Assembly: GCF_027580225.2 (NCBI RefSeq)
Contig: NC_073358.2
Span: forward strand, 7,011,501-7,075,500
Source: Misgurnus anguillicaudatus
Taxonomy: Eukaryota; Chordata; Actinopteri; Cypriniformes; Cobitidae
Length of the DNA: 64,000 bases
Direction: 5' to 3'
Each line of letters begins with the position of its first letter. Position 1 is the stretch's first letter. Under the pieces are notes generated by a model. The model did no database searches, was not told the DNA's origin, and saw only the letters and a program-made list of their open reading frames with translations. The translations under genes and the position numbers were made by a program. Shown one piece after another: positions 23,640 to 35,525 of the stretch.

Positions 23640-24907
23640 AGCATCAATATAGTTGTTTCCTTTGTAGTTAATAGAGACCAGCAACCTGAGGCATTTCAGA
23701 CGTCCAGTAATCCAGCCTAAAATTCCTCTTCTTCCTCTGTTGTTATCTAAAACAACTAACACCGCTGACAAGCAGATAATGCATACACAAACTATCTGAT
23801 GAGCTGGACATGGAAGGACAAAGAAAACAAACAAGAGTTGTTGTTCCACCGACCGGGCCACTGTTATTGCTGTGCTGATATCACCAGAGGTTCACACAAT
23901 ACTATCGCAATACAAAAACTCACTCTCTATCATTTCCCCTCTCAACAAAGCATTTGGCATATAAGTTCAGTATTACACAAACCCTAAAACATTTGGATAA
24001 TGTGAACCTAGTCACCGACAGGGTGCTGGACCTTTCTTCTGTCCTTTTTTGAGCATGAAATTGCTTCTTTTTACCCGTCCTTTGCTATTTTTCCAACCCA
24101 TCCTGGTGGACAAACATCTTTTCCTTTTCAAACTGTTCTGAAAACAGATTCGCCGTTGAGCCATGTTTGAATGCGAAGGTCATCTGAATAACCGCTGAGC
24201 ATAGTCGCTTGTTCATTCTCCATTAGATTAAAATCGCTTTGCTAGAAACCTCCCTGCTTTTAAACAGTCCATCTTTTCGTTTACAGATTAGAAGTGTAAA
24301 GTTTAACAGATATAGCTGTCCATTAAACCAAATTGAATGCTTTCAGCTTTCAACTTTCTTGGTACAACTCAGCTGTAGCTGACAACATGTGTGGAGAGAT
24401 AAAATGAGCTTCCCTTTCCAACGCACCACCCCATTCTCACAACATGAATCGATTTCCTAAAAACAATTCTGACTCAGAGCTAAGTGCAACCTAAATCAAC
24501 TTTTAATAAAGTTACAGATAGACAGTGTTTGGGGCGTCTTTTATAAACATTGTACTGTCCGTTCTTTGATGCCTACAAGACGTGAACATTTCCATGTTAC
24601 ATGTTGCATAAAAGCGAACATCTGTTGTCCAATACAAATGTAATCATTAAAACAAGTTTCATTTGGTATAAAAATAAATTAAGTTGCTCTCTGCCAGCAA
24701 AGTCATTCTTTACTGACATTATGGGTAGCTCATCTGACATCAAAGGCAGATCTGGAAATCATAAAAACAAAGCAATTAAGTCAAGTGGATTCGCTTATGC
24801 GATTATAATGCGTAAGCTACGTAGATTTATTGTGGAGAGAAAGAAAAATCTGTAAAAGAAGCATCTTGTGAGACATTCAAATGTTATCAGTAAAACAAAA
24901 TCTCTAT
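23640..24907. other. No recognised feature
   Basis: About 1.3 kb of transposon-poor, non-coding DNA. An 84-codon plus frame (24601-24855) lacks recognisable domains. A candidate for conserved non-coding sequence. Confidence 0.35.
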
Positions 24908-24953
24908 TAGGGTGGATAAAAGCATCCGCTAAATGCCTAAATGTAAATGGGTG
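24908..24953 (+). repeat. tRNA-SINE 3' end fragment
   Basis: GGATAAAAGCATCCGCTAAATGCC followed by TAAATGTAAATG is the 3' tail shared by fish tRNA-derived SINEs. Confidence 0.65.
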
Positions 24954-25471
24954 GTCTTTTAAGTGATTGTGGATTATGCCTTTGTGTGTGTGTTTTTTGT
25001 TGCCGTATTGGACCGAGAAAGGGTTTCTACTAAAAGTTTGATTGATTTTAAAAGGGGAAAGCTTGCTGTCCTTGTATAAACCTAGATAGTGAAATCAGTC
25101 CAGCTGTTTCGAAATAATGCTCACACATACAGTATGGCTTGTATAATAATTCATCCTCCTTATTTTGCTCTGGTACCTTATCTAATCTGGACTCTTTCAA
25201 AGCCAGACTCGTTGCTCTATCCAAACCTTTTCCATTATAAATGAATCATCACATTTCTCCCCAGCTCAAAGTGATGGCTTTATCGCGGTTTAATCTCCTT
25301 GTGGATTTATTCAAAATGCATTGAACCTTGATAAATCAGGGACTGTAAACATCTGGATGGTGGAAGGAAGTGTAATCAGCATCAAAAGGTAATTTCTTTA
25401 CAGAATTGCGACATATTCCTAAAAACATATTTACTTTTGCCAAAGGATGTCAAGCTGTAAAGGTAGATAAA
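24954..25471. other. No recognised feature
   Basis: Non-coding; leads to a GT microsatellite. Confidence 0.35.
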
Positions 25472-25472
25472 G

Positions 25473-25510
<38 letters not shown>
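25472..25510. repeat. (GT)n microsatellite
   Basis: About 19 pure GT units. Confidence 0.97.
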
Positions 25511-25511
<1 letters not shown>

Positions 25512-25973
25512 CATCACAAAAACCTACTGTTTCATCTCAAGCACATATAAACACGCACACATTGGCAGCGTTTTCTATCATAGATAAGATTCCTGCTGTG
25601 GTAAACAGGCGGCCGGCCGCAGTCTCTCTGCCAGACAACACACAATCATCTGTTCAACCACACACATTAAGGATGCAAATACACTGTGAAGGAATTTTTT
25701 GTTTTCAGAACGTTCAGTAGGAAACTCACGATTCGATCACAAGGACATGTGAAGATTACAGTAACTCTACAACTGAACTGAATGTCAACTTTCATGAGCT
25801 GGCAAGACCAACAACCAGGCAAGAGCACAGACAGCACAGCATACAGAGTGATTGTGAGAAAGAGAGACATCAAACTGGCAGGGTAAAACAAAATGTATAT
25901 AAATTAACAGTAAAATGCAACACTTTTTTATGCAAATGTATGAGAATATTTATCTGGGTAGGTGACAAATAAT
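25511..25973. other. No recognised feature
   Basis: Non-coding. It contains a GGCGGCCGGCCGC palindrome near 25609. Confidence 0.35.
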
Positions 25974-25981
25974 CCATAAAT

Positions 25982-26256
25982 TTGGGGCGGCAGTGGCTCA
26001 GTGGTTCATGTAGGTTGTCTACAAACCGGAAGGTTGGTGGTTCAATCCCCGGCTCCACCGGACCAAGTGTTGAGGTGTCCCTGAGCAAGACACCTAACCC
26101 CAGCTGCTCCCGACGAGCTGGCTGGCGCCTTGCATGGCTGACACCGCCGTCGGTGTATAAATTTGCGTGCGTGAATGGGTGAATCTGAGGCTAATTGTAA
26201 AGCGCTTTGGATGGCCATAGGTCTGTTAAAAGCGCCATATAAATGCAGTCCATTTA
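25982..26256 (+). mobile_element. tRNA-derived SINE with 8-bp target duplication
   Basis: The head carries pol III promoter boxes: A box TGGCTCAGTGG (25994-26004) and B box GTTCAATCC (26040-26048). A tRNA-unrelated body follows (GTCCCTGAGCAAGACACCTAACCCC), then a LINE-type tail (GCGCTTTGGATGGCC, AAAGCGCCATATAAATGCAGTCC). Direct repeats CCATAAAT flank it (25974-25981, 26257-26264), as expected from target-primed insertion. It looks full length. Frames on both strands inside it are not genes. Confidence 0.93.
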
Positions 26257-26420
26257 CCATAAATGTTTCATATGGTGTGACACAGCAAAAACTGAAAAAT
26301 TGTTTAAAAAAATTGAAGACATGTTATTTGTAACTCTAATATTAAGATAAATCTCTCTCAAGCTATATGTATATTATGAGGGTTTTTCCAAAATTTTAGG
26401 AACCTTATGACACACCTTAA

Positions 26421-26844
26421 TAGGGATGCTCCGATCAGGAATTTTGCAGCCGATACAGAGAACCAATTTGTTGGCTTTATAATCGGCCGATACCAATGCC
26501 CCGATGCTGATTCTTTAAGGTAATATACTCTTTTTCTAGATAAAGTAATACCACAGATGTAGCATTATATTATTCTCAGTAATTAGGTAGCCTATATTAT
26601 TGTTTTAATAGAGAATCAAATAAATAAGCCCAAAAAAATTATAATATGCAGGTCACACATCAGCAACGGGTTGTAAAATGATCGCACTGCGTAAAAATGG
26701 TCTTCAATTGCGGCCGCATTTAGGAGCCCTATGATGACAAAAGTAAACAGAAATGTCGGTCCATGAGATCGGCAAATTTAGCGAGTACCGATCGATTCAT
26801 TTAATGCGGTACCGATCAGTGGCCGATCAATCCGAGTATCTCTA
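26421..26844. mobile_element. hAT (GATGCTCCGATC type)
   Basis: 424 bp, from TAGGGATGCTCCGATCAGG to CCGAGTATCTCTA. The flanks CACCTTAA (26413-26420) and CACCTTAT (26845-26852) match at 7 of 8. Related in reverse complement to about 52250-53555. Non-autonomous. Confidence 0.82.
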
Positions 26845-26924
26845 CACCTTATGACACATTTACATGTCAACTACCCATCCCCTGTGGTGGACTGTGGGTT
26901 TTCAGCACATACACAACACAGACT

Positions 26925-28215
26925 GTCTGACAGACAGACAGACAGACAAAGATAGATACTGTAGACAGACAGGCAGGCAAACACGACAGACAGACAGAAA
27001 ACAGACAGACAGGTAGGCATGCAGGCAGGCAGACAAGACAAGACAAGACAAGACAAGACAAGACAAGACAAGACAAGACAAGACAAGACAAGACAAGACA
27101 AGACAAGACACAACAAGACAAGACAAGACAAGACAAGACAAGACAGACAGGACAGGACAGGACACAACACCACAGACAAGACAAGACAGGTAGGCATGCA
27201 TGCAGGCAGGCAGACAAGATAGACAGACAGATACACAGACAGACATACAGACATGACAGACAGACACAACAGACAGACCCGACAGACTGACTGACCGACC
27301 CGACAGACTGACTGACCGACAGACAGACACGACGGACAGACAGACACGACCGGCTCAACAGACAGACAGACAGACAGATTTGAATTTTCAAGACAGTCAG
27401 TCAGAAATATGACAGACAGACACGACAGACAGAGACGACAGACAGAGACAACAGACAGACAAGCCAGACAGACAGACATGACAGACAGAGAGCCAAGCCA
27501 GACAGACACGACAGACAGACACACCAGACAGACACGGCAGACAGACACAACAGACAAACACGACAGACAGACGGACACAACAGACAGACAGACAGGACAG
27601 ACTTAAACGACACGACAGACACACCAGACAGTCACGCCAGACAGACAGACATGCCAGACAGACACAACAGACAAACACAACAGACAGACACAGACAGACA
27701 GACAGACAGGACAGACACAACAACACGACAGACAGACATGACAGACAGATTTTCATTTTCATGACAGTCAGTCAGAAATATGACAGACAGACATGACAGA
27801 CAGAGACGACAGACAGACAGAGACAACAGACAGACAAGCCAGACAGACAGACACGACAGACAAGCCAGACAGACATGACAGACAGACAGACAGACAGACA
27901 GACACACCAGACAGACACGCCAGACAGACACAACAGACAAACACGACAGACAGACAGACACAACAGACAGACAGACAGGACAGACACAACGACACGACAG
28001 ACAGACATGACAGACTCACATGACAGACAGATTTTCATTTTCATGACAGTCAGTCAGAAATACGACAGACAGACACGACAGACAGAGACGACAGACAGAC
28101 AGACACGCCAGACAGACAGACAGACACGACAGACAGACACGCCAGACAGACATGCCAGACAGACACTACAGACAGACACGACAGTCAGTTCATTTTCATT
28201 ACAGTCAGTCAAAAA
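26925..28215. repeat. GACA/AAGAC satellite with higher-order repeats
   Basis: About 1.3 kb of (GACA)n variants, with a pure (AAGAC)n block at about 27029-27142. A non-GACA cassette, TTTTCATTTTCATGACAGTC followed by AGTCAGAAAT, recurs at about 27380, 27750, 28030 and 28190, so larger units of about 371, 282 and 155 bp are present. All long frames here (Ser/Val/Cys/Leu on minus, Thr/Asp/Arg/Gln on plus) are simple-repeat translations, not proteins. Confidence 0.95.
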
Positions 28216-28735
28216 TTTAATAGCATACATATCATTAAACTGCATGAACAATAATTTGAGGTGTCATTTACATCTGTCATATCGCAAATTTTTGACAAAG
28301 GTGATTTGCCGAAAAATTAAGTTTGTGTGAATGTGCAGTCAAACTTTCTTTTCAAGATCATTCATGTCAACAAAACAAATGGTGTTGGGTAAGCTACACA
28401 CCCAGATTTACTTTAAGGGGCTTTTTGATGAGTAAAAGTAATACTGTTTGCTTTAGTATCAGAGGTCACATATTGTGCAGGCTATTTCCGAGCAGCTCTG
28501 ACTCAGTATGGTGCTCTGTCTTGACAGCATGTACACACACAGGGCAGTAATGAATACCAATGAGAGGTACAGTATACAAGTGTAGATAAGAGCTTCATTC
28601 ATCATCTTAAAACTCCTACAGCTGCACTGTCACATCACGACGGCGGGCGTCCAACAGCACAACAGTGTCAATGACACAGGGAAATAGAGGGACAGAGGAA
28701 GCGCAAGGAAACAGACTGATACACCGACAAAAAAC
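28216..28735. other. No recognised feature
   Basis: Non-coding, presumed intron. Confidence 0.35.
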
Positions 28736-28885
28736 AACCAGCGTACATGCTGTTCACCAGGATAACTTAGCTGGTCAACATACATAGGATGAAGTTGGTT
28801 GATGAAGGACATCTTGTCACCAACGCTAGTTTGGTGGCCAAACCAGTATGTGACACACACAGTAAATTTAGCAAGTGGGCTGAAA
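28736..28885. repeat. Degenerate ACCAGC/GCTGGT cyprinid repeat
   Basis: ACCAGCGTACATGCTGTTCACC, ATAACTTAGCTGGTCAACATAC and CGCTAGTTTGGTGGCCAAACC are diverged words of a known cyprinid repeat made of CCAGC and GCTGGT blocks. It explains the 115-codon minus frame at 28630-28977. Confidence 0.5.
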
Positions 28886-28996
28886 AAAAATTTGGTCAAG
28901 TGTTGGATGGTGACAGTGAGCCATAATCCCAAACAACACACAAGAATGATAAATGATAAAGAATACATCCACAGCAAGATGATATATTAGTCAAAC

Positions 28997-29036
28997 CTGT
29001 CTCCGGCTCCTCCACCCTGGTTTCTTGGTTCCCCAT
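28997..29036 (-). CDS. Candidate alternative first exon of specc1
   Basis: Minus strand, ATG at 29036-29034 in a good context (ACAGACATGG). It encodes MGNQETRVEEPET plus one extra G before a possible donor (ACAG|gtttga). The one-base overhang is phase +1, identical to that left by the specc1 exon at 42223-42358, so either exon could be spliced to the same downstream exon. It lies on the same strand inside the expected specc1 intron. Upstream sequence to about 29500 lacks recognisable transposons, unlike most of the window, and carries promoter-type motifs. The coding stretch is only 13 codons and the donor is moderate, so this is inference. It could instead be the first exon of another minus-strand gene, or chance. 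Confidence 0.4.
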
Positions 29037-29259
29037 GTCTGTTCTACTCGCTGTTTCACTGATGACACGCTAATCCATCAGAGCAGAGCTCCGACCTCAG
29101 CCAGACACACCTGACAGATCACACAAATCAGTCCTAATTCAATGCCGGCACGTAGAAAAAGACAATATGTTACAGTCCTGTTTGTCCTCTCTTCTCGTCC
29201 TGACGGGTATGAATCAGCAACTGGATCACATTCCTGCTGTCCCAGTCAAACACTAGTCA

Positions 29260-29480
29260 GTGTTTCGCTCTCTCTCTCTCTCTCTCTCTCTCACTGCATG
29301 AGCCAACAGCTGTAGCAGAATGTAGTCAGTGTTTATTATTCTGCTTTGATCAGATACATAGGGGGCGTGGCCTTACTCTGTCACACATCTGCTCCTCCTC
29401 CATAAACTCAAGCATGCAAATTAGAGCAAATACAGTTTTTCATCTCTCTCTCTCTCTCTCTCTCTCTCTTGATTACTACT
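29260..29480 (-). promoter_or_regulatory. Promoter-like region upstream of the 29.0-kb ATG exon
   Basis: Read on the minus strand, this stretch precedes the candidate first exon. It holds a GC/CACCC box (ggccacgcccc, 29361-29372), an octamer ATGCAAAT (29414-29421 on plus), an AATAATAAA AT-rich box near 29332, a CAGCTG E-box near 29308, and two pure GA/CT tracts (about 29269-29292 and 29443-29469). Part of the sequence AAACACTGACTA occurs twice, about 50 bp apart. These are motif matches only; no start site can be placed from sequence. Confidence 0.3.
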
Positions 29481-30091
29481 CTTTTCATTATCTTTTTTTG
29501 CACTGCAGCTGGTAGTGGAACCGTATGGAAAGAAGAATGTGTATGACAGTATGAACAAGAGGAGGAATTCATTCACCTTAAAATGTGAAGGATGCCAAGA
29601 GAAGAGGCACTTTCTTCTCTATGCAAAAACACAGACTGGATGGAGTGTTGGGATTTTACAACCCCTAGTTTTGACTGATTCATTTAGTTTCTTAGTAAAA
29701 GGTATGAAAGCATAGATGCATTTTTCTCTTTTGCCCCCTGCCCCGTTCCATACTCATTTAGAATACATGAGAGTTAAATATTCATGCTGGCTAAGAAAAA
29801 CACGTCATCTTAGCCTGAATCTGTCCTGAACTGAACAATACAAACACATAGCACACATATTTTTTTCTTCTTTACTCCTGCTACATTCTTCTCCTTCTAT
29901 TCTCACATTCCCTCTCTCTCTCTCTCTCAATAAAAAATGGAGCAATAATGAATCTCTTATTACACAGCTGTCTTGCAAATAAATAAATGGACATGAAATA
30001 TTGATTTGAATTTTTATTGCAACATGAAAGAGACTATGAATTGATATGTAATTAAATGCGCTGTATTGAAAACCAATTCCATGGAACATAG
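29481..30091. other. No recognised feature
   Basis: Non-coding. A third CT tract is at about 29909-29928. The 66-codon frame at 29515 shows no domain. Confidence 0.35.
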
Positions 30092-32055
30092 TGCTGCAAC
30101 GGATTCCTATTTGATCCGTGATCCGTACGGATCATGACCCACGGTTGGGCTAGCATGTGATTCGCGGATTAATACGCAAATTTAAAAGGGAAAGTTTATT
30201 ACTTGAAAGTTTATAACTTTGTTTCAAAGGTTTGCGAATGTTAACATTCAAGTGATTTTAAAGGATAATTCCGGTATTTAACACTTTGAGTCTCATTTCT
30301 GGTTTGTTTTGGATGAACTACAGTGATGGACACAGAAATTTTGACAATGGGTCGAGTCTTGACTTTTCGACTCATTTAGAAGCGTCTCTTGACTGCTTCA
30401 GAATGGAAGTCAATGGCCATGCACAAACATGTCATTAAAACAACACTTAACGTTCATTTTCAAAACTGTACTACTCACCGAGTGGTTCGTGGTGTTCGTT
30501 GATGATTAAAAACAAATATATTGGCGCAATGTATGATTTCAATCCGTGTTATTTGCTATAGTGGAACTATTTTTTCAGATACCTCACAACCGTGTATATA
30601 CTTCCGCTCTATATTTGAGTCTGAAGCATGAATGAACGTAGTCCAACAAACTGTAATAAAACGGTAACATACTTTCAAAATCAAGTTTATTTATCACACA
30701 ATCCAATATGTTTTTTTCATCGGCAGAACAATAAAGAAGATATTTTGCAGAAACCCAGGTGCTCTGTCATGCAAGTCAACAGATCCGCACACTTTAACGG
30801 TGCATTTACACGGGGCTTAAGCGTTAACGCTTCCCATTCACTTTTAATCGGTGATGTCATGCGTTGCTGAACTGAATTGTGGATCCGTCGGCGCCGCATC
30901 AGTGCCGTTACTGGCGGCAGAAGTTGAACATTTCTCAACTTTTTAAGCGGCCAAGAGAAGTCAATGGAATTTTACAAAATGCCAAATAAAACACGACAGA
31001 AACTGTATTTCGCTACACAACTTGTTTTTAATCATCAACGAACACCACAAACCACTCGGTGAGTAGCACAGTTTTGAAAATGAACGTTAAGTGTTGTTTT
31101 AATGACATGTTTGTGCATGGCCATTGACTTCCATTCTGAAGCAGTCAAGAGACGCTTCTAAACGAGTCAAAAAGTCAAGACACGACCCATTGTCAAAATT
31201 TCTGTGTCCATCACTGTAGTTCATCCAAAACAAACCAGAAATGAGACTCAAAGTGTTAAATACCGGAATTATCCTTTAAACTATTTAACCGTCAAAAGGC
31301 ACTAAAGTGAGCAGTTTACTTTACGCACAAATGCATGTGCGGTTGAATGTGCCCGTTCCAACTCCAATCAGACGTGATCATCTTTCAAAGAACTCTTGAT
31401 GTGTAAACTTTAGAGAGTTGCGTCACTGTATCTCATACTGTAGTGTATTAAAATACATTTGGCTAATAGAGCAATGAAACCAACGTAACGTTTTTATGTG
31501 GGACGACTGTTTATGCTGTGCCGTTTGTAATTCGCCCTCTGTCTATGTGTGTGCGCGGGTTTAAGTGCACTCAGTAGTGCACACACGGAGAGACGTGTTT
31601 CAAAAAGCAAGCGAACATAAAATCTTTCTGTTATTGACAGGGCACACTCAACCAAAATGATCTCCACAGTATTCTTTTCTAATAAAAACATTTGTTTATG
31701 TCTTAAGTGTGTGTATAAATTAGAAGCAGAAACCAGTCTGTGCTTATTTGTTCTTAAAGAGACAGTAACATCAATTAACCTACTTAAGTCTGTGTCATTA
31801 ATGTTAATCAAACAACCCAAGACAAAGAGAAAATCACTTCTGTAGCTCTAAAAATAATAATTATATTTAATTAATACAATACAGTGTTATTATTTAATTG
31901 ATTCGATTTCTGTATCTAATGATAATTTTAGACCTTACTTAATGTGCAACTTTGTTCTTTTTTATAAATGTTTGTAATTTCTTGATTTGAATCTCTGAAA
32001 AATAATCCGATCCATGCCTCAAAAACCGTAATGTGATCCGAACCAAGATTAGGAG
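30092..32055. mobile_element. Old hAT-type element hosting a TTAA element
   Basis: The left end TAGTGCTGCAACGGATTCC with GATCCGTGATCCGTACGGATC boxes and the right end with ATAATCCGATCCATGCC and GTGATCCGAACC boxes are mirrored ATCCG-rich hAT subterminal regions. The extreme right terminus is eroded, so the end is approximate and no duplication could be defined. 30262-31275 is a later insertion. Confidence 0.55.
30262..31275. mobile_element. TTAA-flanked element with about 260-bp inverted repeats
   Basis: TTAA at 30258-30261 and 31276-31279. It starts AGGATAATTCCGGTATTTAAC and ends with the complement; inverted repeats extend to about 30520 and 31015 (up to GTGGTGTTCGTTGATGATTAA and its complement) with very few mismatches. 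TTAA targeting suggests piggyBac or Kolobok ancestry. The middle includes ACGGTGCATTTACACGGGGC...AAGTTGAACATTTCTCAAC, a patch that looks like another Harbinger-type repeat. No coding capacity. Confidence 0.88.
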
Positions 32056-32691
32056 CATAATCTAATAATGAGATTAGGAGCATAACATTTTAGTACATTT
32101 TTTCAAGACATGTGTTTGTAATTCTGAACAGTGATTCCTGTGAATTGCAGGTAGTTTTAATTAGTCATTCTGTGTAGGTGAAAACATTTGTCCATACATG
32201 TTTAAAAGAACACAAAAACCTGTTCCACTGATGGCGCTTTCATTCTTGTTTCACTCCTCTGTAGTTTCGCATTGCTTTCATCTCTTCACTCATCATATAT
32301 GATTATCAGCACATGAGCAAGAGAAAAACTTCGTCATGCAAATGTTTGAAGATAATGTCAGCATTAATCATTAATGGCCACCCATATGGTTACCAATTTA
32401 GAATAAAGAAACGTCTCGAGGGCAAAAGTTCCAGTTAAATTTGGGCTAAACAGACAACACAAACTGAACTAAAGATAACAAAAATTACAAATATAGTTAT
32501 TATGGCATTGGGTGGTAATTAATGGTGTCATTACAAGTTTAACACTGAAATTAAATATTTTGGTTGTAAATGCTAAAAATTTTCAAGAAAATGAGATCTT
32601 AAAGGTAAATTGCCTTAACAATCTTTAAAAGTTCACCCAAATATGAAAATCTCAGTTAAAACCTCAAAATAATCAGTCCATATAATATATC
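32056..32691. other. No recognised feature
   Basis: AT-rich, non-coding. Confidence 0.3.
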
Positions 32692-33569
32692 ATGGTTTCC
32701 CAAACTGGGGTCCGCAGGCCGCTTGTGAGGGTGATAAAAATGTATTAATTACATTTAAATCATAAATTGTAAATAAATTATTTTTAAATGTAAAAATCTA
32801 AATAAAACATTCACTTACACAAAATATATACTTTATTTGTTTAATCTGAATGTTGTGACCACACCATATCAGAAAACTGAAAACTCATGCAAAATGGACA
32901 GATATGTTGTATGTACCAATACATGAAAATGATGAGATTAAGGTCCAATATAATAACTAGGGATGCACCAATAGGATTTTTTTGGGGCCGATACCGATTT
33001 ATACAGACAACTTCTGGCCGATACCGATATTAAACACTTGTATACAATACTATACAGTTGGTCTATTACTGTAGCTAGTTTATTTCTGCATCAACTTATT
33101 TTTTACTGAACATGAATTGGATCTAATTAACATTCAACTGACCAACATAATAAGAGAGGCACAAATTAAGCTAAAACAAATATAATAAGACAGCATGACA
33201 ACCTTTAAAGGTGGTTTTAGCTATTCAGTATTTATTTTATTAACAATATTAACTCTTTTTTTTTTTTTTACATATAATGGATTTCTTTATGCAGTTAATT
33301 AATAAACAATCTGTATCGGCCTTTCTCGTGCTATTGCCGATATGCCGCTGGTTTCAAATTCATCAAAAATCGGCCGATAAATATTGGCGGCCGATACATC
33401 GGTGCATCACTAAAAATAACAATAACTATGTAAAATACTACTTATACAATTTTAAAACAGATGAAAATGTTTTTAAAGTAAAACATGCAGATGTGCTCTT
33501 AAATTATTCTTCAAGTAAATAATTTAGGTCAAGGGATTTTGACCGACGTAAAAGTTTGAAAACCCCTGA
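32692..33569. mobile_element. hAT-like element (GGTTTCCCAAACT type), interrupted
   Basis: The left end CATGGTTTCCCAAACTGGGG with GTCCGCAGGCC and the right end AAAGTTTGAAAACCCCTG are imperfect inverted ends of a fish element family. A nested hAT occupies 32958-33412. No clear target duplication. Confidence 0.5.
32958..33412. mobile_element. ATCGGCC-rich hAT, reverse-oriented relative of 8.7 kb
   Basis: 455 bp, from TAGGGATGCACCAATAGG to GATACATCGGTGCATCACTA, flanked by ATAATAAC (32950-32957) and AAAATAAC (33413-33420), 7 of 8 matching. Its interior is the reverse complement of 8661-9107. Confidence 0.88.
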
Positions 33570-34704
33570 CATACAGTATATTTAAGAATAAAAGCAAAAC
33601 TGGCAAAATGTCAATACATGGTGCACATGTAGAGATTAACACCTTCAACTACTGTAAGCACTCAGTCTAAACACTTGTAAGCTTATTGTTTTGAATAGGG
33701 TGACAGCACACTATTTACACATATTGTCAATCCCCAACAGTGCGTCATACTATTGATTCGTCATTGACAATGACATAAGCGTTGTTACATCTAACCAATC
33801 TGTCATGTAGTGGAAACTGAACACAAAATGGAAGTCTTCATTCAAGTATGGTGAGACAGACAGCAGGACACGTGTACTTAACCAGAATGGGAAGGTTCTC
33901 CACTGTTATTTATAGAGGAGAGACCATGTGCCTCTTAGTTCATTTCATTTTAAAGCCCTAACAGCAACACGTTATTGTATATTATAAATATTATATTATA
34001 AACCTGTGATATAGCTTTAAACAAAAAACTGTGACGTCTGCTTTCAGATGAATGTATTTATTGTATAATAATGCATGTTTATTTAAGTAGTTGGTGCTAT
34101 TTTCATTCCCTGACTTTTCTAATTTTTTATTTGTGTTTTATTAATAATATTTACCAAACATTTTCAAATGCAAATTTAAAAAAAAAAACCTGTTTAATAA
34201 CAGAGCCAATATTGACAGAGCTATATTTATCTTTTATATAAATATAAGTTAGCTAAGGTTATGCCAACACAGTAATGTGTATTATACTATTTAGTAAAGG
34301 CATGCAGGGAATGCTAATATGAACTGCATCCCTACTAACTTACTGACTAAATAATGTTACGCAAATCACTGAATTGTTCAGGTTTATTAAATGAAAACAA
34401 GACGCATAAAAACACAAACTCAGAGCGAATCTGTGCTGTACATAGTGCTCAGTCAACTGTCAGACACAGCCAACCAGTGAAAACAAAAGCTGTGCGTCTG
34501 GTTGGCCGAGAGCTTAAAATTCCAGTTCAGTATCTGTCACTTTCATGAGTGAAAGTATGACAGCAACATTAAACCATTACAATGAAAGGTGACATGCTGT
34601 AGTAATGACAAACTCTCAACAAATACCATTTAAATAAGTCCATTAATAGCATAATGGAGCCTGAGAGCACGAGTCCAAATTAAATGAATATGAAAAAAAA
34701 ACAA
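33570..34704. other. No recognised feature
   Basis: Non-coding, transposon-poor, presumed intron. Confidence 0.35.
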
Positions 34705-34812
34705 TTATAAAAAAGAATCCTATGGAAGTGAATGGTGCCCCAGATCTGTTTGGTTATTAACAATTTTCTAACTATGAGGGTAAGTAAATGATGACATTTT
34801 CATTTTTCACTG
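34705..34812 (-). repeat. Cyprinid repeat fragment, reverse
   Basis: TCCTATGGAAGTGAATGGTGCCCCAGATCTG followed by GAGGGTAAGTAAATGATGACATTTTCATTTTT is the reverse-strand form of the family at 22748-22895. Confidence 0.6.
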
Positions 34813-34828
34813 AAAAATGAACATTTTA

Positions 34829-35252
34829 CAAGATTTTTTTAAGATGTCAAATAAATATTTGGTGTCCCCAGAGTGTGTATGTAAAGTTTTAGCTCAAAAT
34901 ACCATATAGATCATTTATTATAGCATGTTAAAATTGCCACTTTGTATGTGTGAGTAAAAATGTAACATTTTTTGGTGTGTCCTTTAACATGCAAATGATC
35001 TGATCTCTGCACTAAATGGCAGTGCCGTGGTTGGATAGTGCAGATTAAGGGGTGGTATATCCCCTTCTGACATCACAAGGCGAGCCAAATTTCAATGATC
35101 TATTTTTCACGTGCTTGCAGAAAATTATTTACCAAAACTAAGTTACTGGGTTGATCTTTTTTACATTTTCTAGGTTGATAGAAGCACTGAGGCCATAATT
35201 ATAGCACTTAAACATGAAAAAAGTCAGATTTCATGATTTTTCTTCTTTAATA
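34829..35252. repeat. Rep-A copy without nested insert
   Basis: GTGTCCCCAGAGTGTGTATGTAAAGTTTTAGCTC...AATGGCAGTGCCGTGGTTGGATAGTGCAG...GTTGATAGAAGCACTGAGG is colinear with 2451-3136 minus the Rep-B insert. The ends are eroded. Confidence 0.75.
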
Positions 35253-35525
35253 TTGTAACAAACACATGACATATGTTACAGGTAACTACAAATCACAAAT
35301 ATTTTTGGTTTCCTTCATTATTTTCTCCCACATAAGGATGTCCTTTTTTTAACCGAGATAAGCAAAGATAAATGAGTCATTACTTTTTAACATTTCCGGT
35401 GAATGCATTGTAGTGTCTTGAGTCAGACGGAATGTATTACATTCATGTGGTAGAAACAAAAGGTGGCATGATTAAAAATGCCTTTTCCCTAATGACGTTA
35501 GGCAAACAATTTCTGTACCAGTTTC
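35253..35525. other. No recognised feature
   Basis: Non-coding spacer. Confidence 0.3.

Noticed and set aside
26925..28215. Possible CRISPR-like array of spaced repeats
   Set aside because: Repeat spacing is irregular (371, 282, 155 bp), the spacers are themselves simple repeats, and the DNA is vertebrate.
26867..28330. Long Cys/Leu/Val/Ser-rich (minus) and Thr/Asp/Gln/Arg-rich (plus) open frames up to 235 codons
   Set aside because: They are translations of the GACA and AAGAC satellite; open frames appear in several phases on both strands.
28630..28977. 115-codon hydrophobic minus-strand frame that could be a membrane protein
   Set aside because: It overlaps a degenerate ACCAGC/GCTGGT cyprinid repeat, has no recognised domain, and falls just inside the intron after the candidate exon donor.
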